64,000 nucleotides of DNA, taken from contig CAKQWE010000001.1 in assembly GCA_934277975.1 (NCBI GenBank), positions 124,001-188,000 of the forward strand, in the 5' to 3' direction. Each line of letters starts with the position of its first letter. Position 1 is the first letter of the stretch. The translations under genes and the position numbers were made by a program. This document shows positions 26,691 to 34,479 of this stretch, in pieces. Under the pieces are notes generated by a model, which saw only the letters and a list, made by a program, of their open reading frames with translations, was not told where the DNA came from and did no database searches. The stretch comes from an uncultured Spirochaetales bacterium. Its GTDB lineage: Bacteria > Spirochaetota > Spirochaetia > Sphaerochaetales > Sphaerochaetaceae.

Positions 26691-27712
26691 TCAGAGGTTC
26701 GAGTTGTCCTGCGACTGCTGAGTCTGCATCAATCGCCTGACCTCCTTGTCGAAATCGGAGTCAATCTTCTGGGTTCTGTTGAAGACATCGTACTCCAATT
26801 CAGCCTTCTTCCTTGCCTGAGCGGAAGATATGGAACCTTTGTCCTTTAGTATCTGGTATTTTCTGAACGAAAGGAACGCATCTATGCTTTCAGAGAACTC
26901 CTTCATTGTAAAAGTGTTCTCTTCCTCCACCAAATCCTCAACGTAGTCGAAATAGGAAGAGACGCTTCTTTCCAACTTGTGGATTTGTTTTTCATCAAGG
27001 TAGTTCTTTGCGACTGAGACATCGGATTTCAAGACCCTTCCATTTGGAGCATTCCTCCAAGTCGCAAGTCCCATGTTCTCTTTTTCATGGTCTGCACCAT
27101 GATAAACAATCTCCGCAGAGGTCTTCCCAGTAATGGCGTAGTGGAACTTGTTCTGGACCATCGCATAGAAATCCTTTGTAATCTGGGAGTCCTTGTCATA
27201 GTCTATGCTGCACTCTGCAAAGATGTCTGTAATCTGCTGCCAGATCCGTCTCTCGCTTGCACGTATCGACCTAATCCCTCAAGGAGTTCTCTGAAATAGT
27301 CCTTTCCAAAAGCGTCCCTACCCTGCTTCAACCTCTCATCGTCAAGTGCAAACCCTTTTGTCATGTACTCTTTCAGTACCTTCGTGGCCCAAATGCGGAA
27401 GTTCGTCGCCCTCCTGGAATTGACCCTATAACCTACGGAGATGATTGCATCTAGGTTGTAGAAACGAGTCTTATACCTTTTGCCGCCACTTGCAGTTACC
27501 GAGGATTCCTCGGCAACTGACTCCTTCTTAAGCTCTCCAGATTCAAAGATGTTCTTCAAATGAAGTCCAATGTTATCCGTAGAACATCCGAACAGCTCCG
27601 CCATCGCCTTCTGCGTCAACCAAATGGTTTCGTCATGGACGACTGCGTTTACGGAGACTTCCTCCTCTGCGCTGTTGTAAATAAGGAAATCAAAACGTTC
27701 GTTATCTGGCAT
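26691..27712 (-). pseudogene. rhuM: RhuM-family protein, frameshifted
   Basis: Two adjacent frames form one RhuM-like protein of roughly 340 residues. The N-terminal part begins MPDNERFDF at 27712 (AGGAGG six bases upstream) and contains the DNA-binding-like IWLTQKAMAELFG and the motif GYRVNSRRATNFRIWAT. A single-base loss near 27278-27280, after the codons for FRELLE, shifts the frame; in the other frame the expected GIRSIRASERRIWQQITDIF continues and leads into FYAMVQNKFHYAITGKTSAE. Without a correction the product ends early. RhuM proteins are accessory, virulence-associated factors of unclear function. A sequencing error cannot be excluded. Confidence 0.82.
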
Positions 27713-27939
27713 AGGCAGCCTCCTTTGAAGACAGTATATCAGAGAAAGCAAGCCTTAAGGCAATTGAAATCACTATATTCCGACTTATGGCATTCGATCC
27801 TTTTATGGATTTGGAGGAATGTCCCAAGCAATATAACGACATTTCGAAGCCGAAACAGCCCCCTTGATGTTTTCCCAAAACCGAGATATATCAGACATAG
27901 AAGTTAGGACACTTTAGTCCCAAGTACGAGGTGAAATGT

Positions 27940-29214
27940 ATGGTTAAAAGAGATTTCTATATGCACCGACTGATCCACAGCATGTGGAACGGTGAGATAA
28001 AAGTCATCACAGGCATACGTAGATGCGGCAAGTCCGTGCTGCTTTTCGACCTGTTTTTCGAATATCTCCTTTCTCAGAAGGTTTCGGAAGACCATATTCT
28101 TAAAATCGAACTAGATCAACGACGATACTATAAGTTCAGAAATCCAATCACCCTGTGCGAATATGTAGAAAGCATCGTCCGCGACGGGATGAATGAAAAG
28201 TTCTATCTGTTGATTGACGAGGTACAACTCACCACAAAAGTGGTGGACAAGGAGAACGGGGGCATCGAGGTAACCATCTACGATATGCTGAACGAGCTCA
28301 AGTCATATAAAAACCTTGATGTTTATGTTACCGGCAGCAATTCCAAAGGGTTGTCTAAAGATGTTGCAACCGAGTTTCGCGGTCGTGCTACGCAGATTCA
28401 TGTGTTCCCGCTGTCGTTTGCAGAGTTCTATTCCGCTGTGGGCGGTGATGAGCGGAAAGCTCTGGATGCCTATATGCTCTATGGCGGTATGCCGAGACTT
28501 TTGGCATTGGAGGATGACAAGGACAAGAAAGATTATCTTACCTCTCTCTACAGCGAGCTGTATGTCAAGGATATCGTGGAGAGAAACGGCATCGAGAGAG
28601 AGGATATTCTGAATGACCTTCTGGATTTCCTTGCTTCGCAAATCAGTTCGCTGACGAATCCAACCAATATTGCAAATGCCATTTCATCCATAAAAAAAGA
28701 GAAGGTAAATCCTGCAATGGTTTCAAATTATATGCAGTGTATTATCGACTCCTTCCTCGTTTCAATGGCAAAGCGTTACGATGTCAAAGGAAAGACCTAT
28801 TTTAAGTATCCTAACAAGTACTACTATACGGATATAGGGCTTCGTAATGCACGGCTGAATTACCGTCAGTACGACCCCGGTCATATCATGGAAAACATAA
28901 TCTACAATGAACTATTGCAGCGCGGATATTCCGTTGACGTTGGTGTGGTTTGTGACCGTACAAGCGGCAGCAAGGTTCAGAGGGAAATCGACTTCGTGGT
29001 AAACGATGCAGATAAGAAAATCTATATCCAGTCAGCCTTTCGTATGGATACCGATAAAAAAGAATCCTCCGAGCTGACATCGCTGATGCTTACCAAGGAT
29101 TTCTTCAAGAAGATTATCGTACGAATGGATGTGCCGCACAATTTTTATGACGACAACGGCATCTTCCACTGCAACCTGATTGACTTGTTGTTGGGACGAG
29201 TGGAATTGTTCTGA
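27940..29214 (+). CDS. AAA ATPase (DUF4143 type), probably horizontally acquired
   Basis: A 424-residue ATPase with Walker A GIRRCGKS (25-32), a Walker B-like FYLLIDEVQ, SNSKGLSKD, and a C-terminal DUF4143 region with a nuclease-like core (REIDFVVNDADKKIYIQ). The ATG at 27940 with GAGGTG upstream is preferred to a GTG three codons earlier. Codon use differs from neighbours: the TTTGGA/CTTGGA style common in this genome is nearly absent and GGC/GGT and TAT are frequent, resembling clostridial genes, so recent transfer is likely. Together with the broken rhuM it makes a small accessory island. Confidence 0.85.
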   Translation: MVKRDFYMHRLIHSMWNGEIKVITGIRRCGKSVLLFDLFFEYLLSQKVSEDHILKIELDQRRYYKFRNPITLCEYVESIVRDGMNEKFYLLIDEVQLTTKVVDKENGGIEVTIYDMLNELKSYKNLDVYVTGSNSKGLSKDVATEFRGRATQIHVFPLSFAEFYSAVGGDERKALDAYMLYGGMPRLLALEDDKDKKDYLTSLYSELYVKDIVERNGIEREDILNDLLDFLASQISSLTNPTNIANAISSIKKEKVNPAMVSNYMQCIIDSFLVSMAKRYDVKGKTYFKYPNKYYYTDIGLRNARLNYRQYDPGHIMENIIYNELLQRGYSVDVGVVCDRTSGSKVQREIDFVVNDADKKIYIQSAFRMDTDKKESSELTSLMLTKDFFKKIIVRMDVPHNFYDDNGIFHCNLIDLLLGRVELF

Positions 29215-29601
29215 CAAAACAACACACTAATTTGAGATTGTCCCTTTGCACTCTACATCTTCATGGTGAAAGTCCTACAGTTTCACCACGCTCACCATAC
29301 TCACCATCGCTACAAAACGCTGACACGAGAAGAAACTAGATAGGCTAGATTGGCTAGACCGCCCAGAACGTCAGCTATCGAATTGCTCAAGCTATAAGAG
29401 GCTTACTTCACAGGTATTTGGGCCATATTCAAGGAAGCAAACGAAGGATAGTGCTGTGATGCACGGCCTATTCTGCAGCGACGACGTAGATTGCTCAAGC
29501 TGCAAGAAGCTTACTTCGCAGGTATTTAAGCGAAGTGCTAGGAAGAAGAGCATGGACAGTACTGATTGTACGGCCATGCTCGCCCTGACACCGCAATGCG
29601 C
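29215..29601. other. convergent intergenic region with repeats only
   Basis: There is no gene. It holds a short 9-bp array (29282-29317), TAGATTGGCTAGA-like words, and the two-unit 108-bp structured repeat (29383-29617) that reaches into the last codons of ispF. Confidence 0.6.
29282..29317. repeat. short 9-bp tandem array
   Basis: Four 9-mers, TTCACCACG, CTCACCATA, CTCACCATC and GCTACAAAA, lie between convergent genes. The units match those in the array at 47067-47120 (GCTCACCAT ... GCTACAAAT), so these two loci share ancestry. Confidence 0.5.
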
Positions 29602-29617
29602 TTAAAGACCAAGAAGA
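29383..29617 (-). repeat. structured 108-bp repeat, two tandem units plus a third boundary block
   Basis: Unit one 29383-29490, unit two 29491 to about 29598, then a further copy of the boundary block (TTAAAGACCAAGAAG) inside the ispF 3' end. Unit two carries a hairpin with arms GAGCATGG/CCATGCTC around an inner GTAC-loop-GTAC stem, and a second hairpin CTTCGC/GCGAAG. Unit one keeps the first stem as GGATAG/CTATTC. A third unit with different but still paired arms lies at 33478-33608, so the stems covary. Placed on the minus strand because it follows ispF there and its twin follows another minus-strand gene before a terminator. Confidence 0.65.
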
Positions 29618-30075
29618 ACGACTGCTTGGGCCATGATGGCGGAGCTTGTCCCAAGCTCCCCCAAGATTCCCTCCGCCGTCTTCGCCTTCACCCCAACGCA
29701 TGATGGCGAAACTCCAAGAAGAGAAGCAAGACGATCTCTGATTGCAGCCTTGTAGGGTCCAAGCTTTGGAGACTGCAGGACAACGGTGGTATCCAGGTTG
29801 CACACATGAAAACCACGAGACGCAACTGACTCAATGACATATGAAAGAAGCTCGGAGGAATCAGCGCCAAGATATGAAGGGTCGGTATCAGGAAAGAGGG
29901 TCCCAATGTCGTCCATGCCGGCGGCGCCAAGCATTGCGTCTATGATGGCATGGATGAGAGCGTCGCCGTCCGAATGCGCAACGCTGCCCTTCGAAGAAGG
30001 AATCGAAACACCTCCAACAACAAGGCTCTTGCCCTCTTCTAGTCTATGGAGATCCCAACCGGTACCAACCCTCAT
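29602..30075 (-). CDS. ispF: 2-C-methyl-D-erythritol 2,4-cyclodiphosphate synthase
   Basis: A 157-residue enzyme of the MEP isoprenoid pathway. It starts with the family motif MRVGTGWDLHRL, where Asp8 and His10 bind zinc, and contains AHSDGDALIHAIIDA and the PDTDP segment. AAGGAG precedes the ATG at 30075 by six bases. An upstream ATG at 30120, overlapping the ispD stop, would add 15 residues and cannot be excluded. It is the last gene of carD-ispD-ispF. Its stop codon lies inside the boundary block of the 108-bp repeat. Confidence 0.93.
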   Translation of the reverse strand: MRVGTGWDLHRLEEGKSLVVGGVSIPSSKGSVAHSDGDALIHAIIDAMLGAAGMDDIGTLFPDTDPSYLGADSSELLSYVIESVASRGFHVCNLDTTVVLQSPKLGPYKAAIRDRLASLLGVSPSCVGVKAKTAEGILGELGTSSAIMAQAVVLLGL

Positions 30076-30116
30076 GTTGGTCTCCTTGTCAACGTTCAGG
30101 CCAGAAGACATGTCCA

Positions 30117-30911
30117 TCATACACCACCTTCCAAATCGTCTCTGTACGTTATCTTCGTATTCTTTTGGCTTCCCGTCACAGCTGCGACACGACCTCCAAA
30201 TTCCATGAAGATCTGGGTGTCGTCCGTGAAAGCAGAACCAACTTTGCCAACACCTTCCACAAGACCACGAGCCTTAACATGCGCCTCATAGATATCGGGA
30301 AACCTGAAGGTCTGCGGAGTCTGCACTCCGCACACACCAGTACGGTCAAGACGTGCGGAAAAGAAGCCTTCAGACACTTTGACCAAGGTATCGCTTACCG
30401 ACACACATGGAGCGGCCCCTCCGCACCTGAAAGCAGCATCAAGACAAGCTTCAATGACATCCTTTGAAACGAACGGGCGGGCCCCGTCATGTATGGAGAC
30501 AAGCTCAAATCCAAGACCATCATCCAACAGCCCTTTCAAGAAAGACAACGCATTGAAGACGGAAGACTGCCGGGTATCCCCTCCTTCGACGAAGTGCAAA
30601 GGAACCCCAGAGCCATCGAACAAAGGAAGGAGGCTTTCCAAGCTGCTACGGGTCTCTTCCAAACATCCGGCCTTATACGTCACGACAACCGCAACCAGAC
30701 CTGGGACTTCAAGAAAAGGTTTGACTGCATGGGCAAGCACGGAAAGTCCTTCCAACGACAGAAACTCCTTCTTAACACCAACAGAGTCATGAGAGCCTGC
30801 ATTGAAACGGGATGAGGAACCGGCAGCCGTCACCACGGCTGCATGTCGGAAGGCCACGCCTGAAGCAACATTTGGAACGACAGCCCCAGAGCCCACTTCC
30901 AAGTCCTTCAT
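30117..30911 (-). CDS. ispD: 2-C-methyl-D-erythritol 4-phosphate cytidylyltransferase
   Basis: A 264-residue nucleotidyltransferase preceding IspF in the MEP pathway. The CTP-binding start VVTAAGSSSRF (about 27-37) followed by KKEFLSLEG corresponds to the family LAAGxGxRxGxxxPKQFxxL; SIHDGARPFVS and VQTPQTFRF are later signatures. The sequence has about 25 extra N-terminal residues from the chosen ATG at 30911, which lies 5 bp after the carD stop. The carD-ispD-ispF order is common in several bacterial groups. Confidence 0.92.
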   Translation of the reverse strand: MKDLEVGSGAVVPNVASGVAFRHAAVVTAAGSSSRFNAGSHDSVGVKKEFLSLEGLSVLAHAVKPFLEVPGLVAVVVTYKAGCLEETRSSLESLLPLFDGSGVPLHFVEGGDTRQSSVFNALSFLKGLLDDGLGFELVSIHDGARPFVSKDVIEACLDAAFRCGGAAPCVSVSDTLVKVSEGFFSARLDRTGVCGVQTPQTFRFPDIYEAHVKARGLVEGVGKVGSAFTDDTQIFMEFGGRVAAVTGSQKNTKITYRDDLEGGV

Positions 30912-30916
30912 GGGAA

Positions 30917-31417
30917 TCACTTCTCCAAGCAGCTGAATATGGTCTTCTCTATTTCCTTCTGGTCCTTGTTCAAGGCATACGAACATTCATCTATGAGAAG
31001 GCGTATGGCATTGTCATACAGCTTGCGCTCCTGAACTGGAAGCTCCTTGACTTTGCTCCTGTGATACAACCCCTGAACGACCTTTGCAATTGAGAAGATG
31101 GAACCTTCCTTTATGAGGTCCACGTTCATCTGATACCTTGCCTTCCAATCCACCGCAACAGGCTCGTATTTGGCAGATATCGCCTCCAGCGCCTTGAGAG
31201 CCGTCTCCTTCGACACGATTGGCCTCACCCCTGAGGATTCTACCTTGTCTACGGGGATGCTGACCGTCATGTCTGAGATGTCGATGTAGATCACGTAATA
31301 GAGAACGGGCACATTGCGAACAGTGCGTTCCTTTATGTCCTTAACAACACCCACACCCTGCAAAGGGTACACTACATGCTCGCCTATCTGGAACTTGGTT
31401 TTGGTATCTGAACTCAT
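30917..31417 (-). CDS. carD: CarD-family transcription regulator
   Basis: A 166-residue CarD/CdnL protein. The N-terminal RNA polymerase-interacting domain begins FQIGEHVVYPLQGVGVVKDI (9-28) and a helical C-terminal domain contains the DNA-contacting KARYQMNVDLIKEGSIFSIA region. Such proteins bind the beta subunit and stabilise open promoter complexes at rRNA and housekeeping promoters. The ATG has no Shine-Dalgarno; a near-consensus promoter (TTGTTT, 17 bp, TATAAT) ends six bases before it, so the transcript is predicted to be leaderless. First gene of the carD-ispD-ispF unit. Confidence 0.95.
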   Translation of the reverse strand: MSSDTKTKFQIGEHVVYPLQGVGVVKDIKERTVRNVPVLYYVIYIDISDMTVSIPVDKVESSGVRPIVSKETALKALEAISAKYEPVAVDWKARYQMNVDLIKEGSIFSIAKVVQGLYHRSKVKELPVQERKLYDNAIRLLIDECSYALNKDQKEIEKTIFSCLEK

Positions 31418-31423
31418 GCTTTC

Positions 31424-31452
31424 ATTATACCCCAGTTCAAGGCCCTAAACAA
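31424..31452 (-). promoter_or_regulatory. carD promoter abutting the start codon
   Basis: On the minus strand: -35 TTGTTT (31452-31447), 17-bp spacer, perfect -10 TATAAT (31429-31424), then six bases (GAAAGC) to the ATG at 31417. Initiation at the usual distance would fall on or next to the ATG. Confidence 0.65.
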
Positions 31453-31510
31453 GCGCACTTTCAAAACTTCTCTCTATGAAAAAAACATTATATACGCTAT
31501 AGTTCATGCC

Positions 31511-33031
31511 ATGAAAACGAGTGAAAGAGCGTGCGGTGTTCTCATGCACCCTACATCATTTCCGTCTCCTTACGGGATTGGGGATCTTGGAATAGAATCC
31601 AGAAGGATTCTTAGACTCATGGCACAGGCCAATGTGCGCCTTTGGCAGATTCTGCCACTTGGCCCTACGGGCTACGGCGATTCACCCTATGCCTCACGTT
31701 CCTGCTTTGCGGGAAACGAACTGCTCATAGACATAAGGTCACTGGGCAACATATGCGACGACAAGGACATCGGTCTTGTCCTTAGCGAGGCTCTCAAGGA
31801 CCTTGAAGATGTGGGAATGGATTGCAGCGCCCGTGTGGACTACAATCAGGTCTACGCAACCAAGATGGTCGCCCTAAAGAAGATAGCCGGCGCATTCGCA
31901 AAAGGCCATGACCAGGACGTGGAGTTCCAGGCCTTCTGCAGCGAGAACGCATGGTGGCTTGACGACTACGCCCTCTACCAGGGACTTGTCAACCATTTCA
32001 ACGACTCACGTTGGTTCATGTGGCCGCAGGACATAAAGGACCGCAGAAAAACCGCCATAGCCAAATGGACGAAGGACTTGGCTGACGAGATTGCAATCTA
32101 CAAGGCGCTCCAGTACTTCTTCCACTGCCAGTGGAACTCGCTTCACAAGTTCGCAAACGACCTTGGAATAAAGATCATTGGCGACATTCCAATCTTCGCA
32201 GCTGGAGACAGCGTGGATGTTTGGACCAACAGGAAGCTTTTCAAGATAGACTCAAAGGGAAATCAGACGGCACTTGCAGGATGCCCGCCCGATGGTTTCT
32301 GCCCAACGGGACAGCTTTGGGGCAACCCTGTCTACAACTGGAAGGAACACGAAAAGGATGACTTTGCATGGTGGAGATGCCGTGTCGAGATGATGTTCAA
32401 GCTTGTGGACATCCTAAGGATAGACCACTTCCGCGGTTTCGAGTCCTACTGGGAGACCCCTGCAGGCGAAGAGACGGCCATGAACGGCAAATGGATGCCG
32501 GGTCCTGGAATGAAGCTGCTTGGCCACTTCAAGGGCATGAACATCATAGCAGAGGACCTAGGCTTCATGACCCCTGAGGTTCAGCAGCTCAGGTCCGCAA
32601 CGGAGTTCCCCGGCATGAAGATATACCAGTTTGGCTGGGACATCCAGAACGGACGCTTCGATGCCTCGAACGAATATCTGCCCCACAACTACGAGCAGAA
32701 CTGCGTGGCCTACACCGGCACGCACGACAACGAAACGGCACGTGGCTGGTACAACAGGCAAAGCGACGAATACAAGGACATCATACGACGCTACCTCCAG
32801 TGCCCGGACGACGAAGTCGTGTGGCAGATGATCCGCACTCTGCTTGCCAGCTCCGCAAAATACGCCATCTTCCCAATGCAGGACATCATGGGCCTTGACA
32901 ACGGCGCCCGCATGAACGTGCCTTCCACAGTGGGGACCTCCAACTGGTCATGGCGCATGGACCCCAACCAACTTGAAGGCTGGAAACTGGACAGACTACG
33001 CGAATACATCATGCTCTACGGCCGTAGCTGA
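31511..33031 (+). CDS. malQ: 4-alpha-glucanotransferase
   Basis: A 506-residue GH77 amylomaltase that disproportionates maltodextrins. The N-terminal FPSPYGIGDLG and LWQILPLGPTGYGDSPY motifs bind the glucan; catalytic elements appear in order: ILRIDHFRGFESYW (nucleophile Asp in RIDHFRG), IIAEDLGFMTPEV (acid/base Glu) and YTGTHDNETARGW. Full length. No clear Shine-Dalgarno; the upstream region has a remnant resembling a MITE end (ACTTTCAAAACTT) and an AT-rich stretch with TATAGT seven bases before the ATG. Divergent from carD. Confidence 0.96.
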   Translation: MKTSERACGVLMHPTSFPSPYGIGDLGIESRRILRLMAQANVRLWQILPLGPTGYGDSPYASRSCFAGNELLIDIRSLGNICDDKDIGLVLSEALKDLEDVGMDCSARVDYNQVYATKMVALKKIAGAFAKGHDQDVEFQAFCSENAWWLDDYALYQGLVNHFNDSRWFMWPQDIKDRRKTAIAKWTKDLADEIAIYKALQYFFHCQWNSLHKFANDLGIKIIGDIPIFAAGDSVDVWTNRKLFKIDSKGNQTALAGCPPDGFCPTGQLWGNPVYNWKEHEKDDFAWWRCRVEMMFKLVDILRIDHFRGFESYWETPAGEETAMNGKWMPGPGMKLLGHFKGMNIIAEDLGFMTPEVQQLRSATEFPGMKIYQFGWDIQNGRFDASNEYLPHNYEQNCVAYTGTHDNETARGWYNRQSDEYKDIIRRYLQCPDDEVVWQMIRTLLASSAKYAIFPMQDIMGLDNGARMNVPSTVGTSNWSWRMDPNQLEGWKLDRLREYIMLYGRS

Positions 33032-33082
33032 CGCTTTTGTTCCGAGCCCGATATCGTAGCTTTTCAGCCCGATATCATTGAG

Positions 33083-33130
33083 AAAGGATTGCTGACGAAA
33101 CACTTCACTGGTTCGTTGGCAATCCTTTTT
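33083..33130 (+). terminator. rho-independent terminator of malQ
   Basis: Long stem AAGGATTGC ... GCAATCC with an extended inner pairing ACGAA/TTCGT, followed by TTTTTGCTTT. It lies about 50 bp after the malQ stop. Confidence 0.85.
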
Positions 33131-33157
33131 GCTTTAGGCATTTCATGGGCTTTTGCC

Positions 33158-33238
33158 GCTCTAGCCGCTCTGGACGCTCTCGCCACTCTAGCCTCTCTAG
33201 CCACTCTGGACGCTCTTGCCACTCTAAAACGGTCTAGA
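33158..33238. repeat. 9-bp tandem array (nine units)
   Basis: Nine consecutive 9-mers of form (G/A/T)CTCTNGNC: GCTCTAGCC, GCTCTGGAC, GCTCTCGCC, ACTCTAGCC and so on to 33238. It lies just past the malQ terminator, between convergent genes. Phase is perfect across the array although the units vary. Confidence 0.8.
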
Positions 33239-33434
33239 TTCAGAGATGCAGGGCATTCAGGTGCTGACAGACACAATCAGGTACTCTCAGGTACGCTCCA
33301 AAGCGCTCTACTTGCATCACGATTCAACCGCCTTCAAGAGCCACAAGCACCCTCGATTGTTTCAACAGCATTCAACGGCCCAAGCAGCACCATGAGCCCC
33401 AGCGCCAAAAAAATCCCAAGAGCCCTTCAAAATA

Positions 33435-33470
33435 CAAAAACGGCCTCCTTAAGGAAGGAAGCCGTTGAAA
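33435..33470 (-). terminator. rho-independent terminator on the minus strand
   Basis: Minus-strand stem AACGGCTTCCTT / AAGGAGGCCGTT with a short loop, followed by a T-run (TTTTTG). It sits downstream of the P-loop gene ending at 33611, so the structured repeat between them (33478-33608) lies inside the 3' untranslated region. Confidence 0.7.
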
Positions 33471-33477
33471 TTCAAAT

Positions 33478-33608
33478 AATGCACGTAAAGACCAAGAAGC
33501 TCGTTTCGCAGGGATTTGCGATGCAGTACTAGGAAGAAGGACACAGACAGTACTTGTTGTACGGCTGTGTCCGCACTGACAACGTAATGCACGCAAAGCC
33601 CAAGAAAG
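33478..33608 (-). repeat. structured 108-bp repeat in a 3' UTR
   Basis: One unit bounded by direct repeats of a block containing GCACGTAAAGACCAAGAAG / GCACGCAAAGCCCAAGAA exactly 108 bp apart. The hairpin arms GGACACAG/CTGTGTCC enclose AGTAC-TTGTT-GTAC; a second hairpin is TCGCA/TGCGA. Compared with the ispF-adjacent units the arm sequences differ but pairing is kept. It lies between a minus-strand stop codon and its terminator. Confidence 0.65.
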
Positions 33609-33610
33609 GA

Positions 33611-34318
33611 TTATTCACAGATCAGCATCGTCTTGGGATCCAAAGCCACGCCGGTTGGATGTGGAACCTTCTTGTGATGGTCCTGGACGACCGTCATGAT
33701 GACGCGGCTGCGAGCCTCGTTGTAGTGGAGACCCACAAGTACGTCAATGTCATCGAGGTAGGCATTGAGGCTCTCAGGAATGCCGTACTGGTTGCAGTCG
33801 TTGTCCTTGCCTGAAGGAGAGACGCAGAACCACACTTCAATGTTCATGTCCTGTGCGAACTTCTTTATCTTCTTCACATCATCTGAAGAAGCAAGGGTGT
33901 ACTTGTAGCCGTCAAAGAAGACAGCATCGGCCTTGAAGGATCCCTGTTCGATGAGGGTCTTCAGGCTGGCGAGGATTTTGTCAACGCCAACGTTCTCCTG
34001 GGAGAAGTTCATCATGACACGGTTCGTTCTAATGGTCTGGTAGACGTCAAAGGCATCGTCAAGGCTCTTGAAGTCAGAGATCTCTCTGAAGACCTCCTTA
34101 TACCAACTCATTATGTGTTCTACGTTTGCACCAAATGAAACGTGGATGACATTCTCGTTTCTAAGAAGCTTGTCTATTGCAAGGTGAACCATGCAGGCGG
34201 TCTTTCCAACACCATGGCGAGATGCTATGACACCAAGGTTGCCACGGCCGAGCCCTCCGTTGATGGACTCTTCGAAAACCCTTATAGGACTGTTCTTGAT
34301 CAGTTCTTCAACTTCCAT
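33611..34318 (-). CDS. RecA/DnaB-like P-loop protein of unknown function
   Basis: A 235-residue single-domain P-loop ATPase of the RecA/KaiC/DnaB class. Walker A is SRHGVGKT (33-40), a Walker B-like ADAVFFDGYKY lies near residue 135, and an EVWFCVSPSG strand follows. There is no DNA-binding or hexamer-linker domain, so this is not a replicative helicase. The ATG at 34318 has GAGAGG six bases upstream. The 5' leader contains a strong hairpin (34343-34381), and the 3' UTR carries the 108-bp structured repeat. It lies 160 bp downstream of fusA on the same strand. Function not recognised. Confidence 0.75.
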   Translation of the reverse strand: MEVEELIKNSPIRVFEESINGGLGRGNLGVIASRHGVGKTACMVHLAIDKLLRNENVIHVSFGANVEHIMSWYKEVFREISDFKSLDDAFDVYQTIRTNRVMMNFSQENVGVDKILASLKTLIEQGSFKADAVFFDGYKYTLASSDDVKKIKKFAQDMNIEVWFCVSPSGKDNDCNQYGIPESLNAYLDDIDVLVGLHYNEARSRVIMTVVQDHHKKVPHPTGVALDPKTMLICE

Positions 34319-34342
34319 TGCTATCCTCTCATTTCTGCGTTG

Positions 34343-34381
34343 TATCCGTTGCCTCCTCCAGCACGAAGAGTGCAACGGATA
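34343..34381 (-). promoter_or_regulatory. 5' leader hairpin of the P-loop gene
   Basis: The arms TTATCCGTTGC and GCAACGGATA pair perfectly over ten bases around a 19-base loop that contains GGAGGAGG. It lies 25-63 bases before the start codon. The Shine-Dalgarno-like purine run is held in the loop although the probable ribosome site (GAGAGG) is outside, so a regulatory leader or protein-binding hairpin is possible. Confidence 0.5.
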
Positions 34382-34479
34382 AATTCTAACATGGTGCAGG
34401 CCAAAACGCCAACGCAAAATCAGACCTGCACGTCAAAACATCGTTTGCTGGAGCGCTTCACAGTGCTTCACAGCAAAAG

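Larger units (their letters stand above)
33032..33610. other. convergent intergenic region packed with terminators and repeats
   Basis: There is no gene in 579 bp. From left to right it holds a terminator for malQ (33083-33130), a nine-unit 9-bp array (33158-33238), a degenerate stretch with GGTACTCTCAGGTACGCTC-like repeats, a minus-strand terminator (33435-33470) and a 108-bp-type structured repeat (33478-33608) abutting the convergent gene's stop. Confidence 0.65.

Noticed and set aside
27787..27867. 26-codon ORF beginning MAFDPFMDLEECPKQ upstream of the ATPase
   Set aside because: No ribosome site and no recognised family; may be a remnant of a lost gene.
29383..29617. 108-bp repeats as integron attC sites
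   Set aside because: Spirochaete integrons exist, but no RYYYAAC/GTTRRRY core pair brackets the units, no cassette ORFs lie between them, and there is no integrase.
29495..29803. Open frame on the minus strand through the structured repeat and ispF
   Set aside because: It is an out-of-frame shadow of ispF continuing into repeats; similar frames at the other repeat arise because the period is a multiple of three.
31475..31511. Leaderless promoter for malQ
   Set aside because: A TATAGT lies seven bases before the ATG but no acceptable -35 box is at the right distance; left as a note only.
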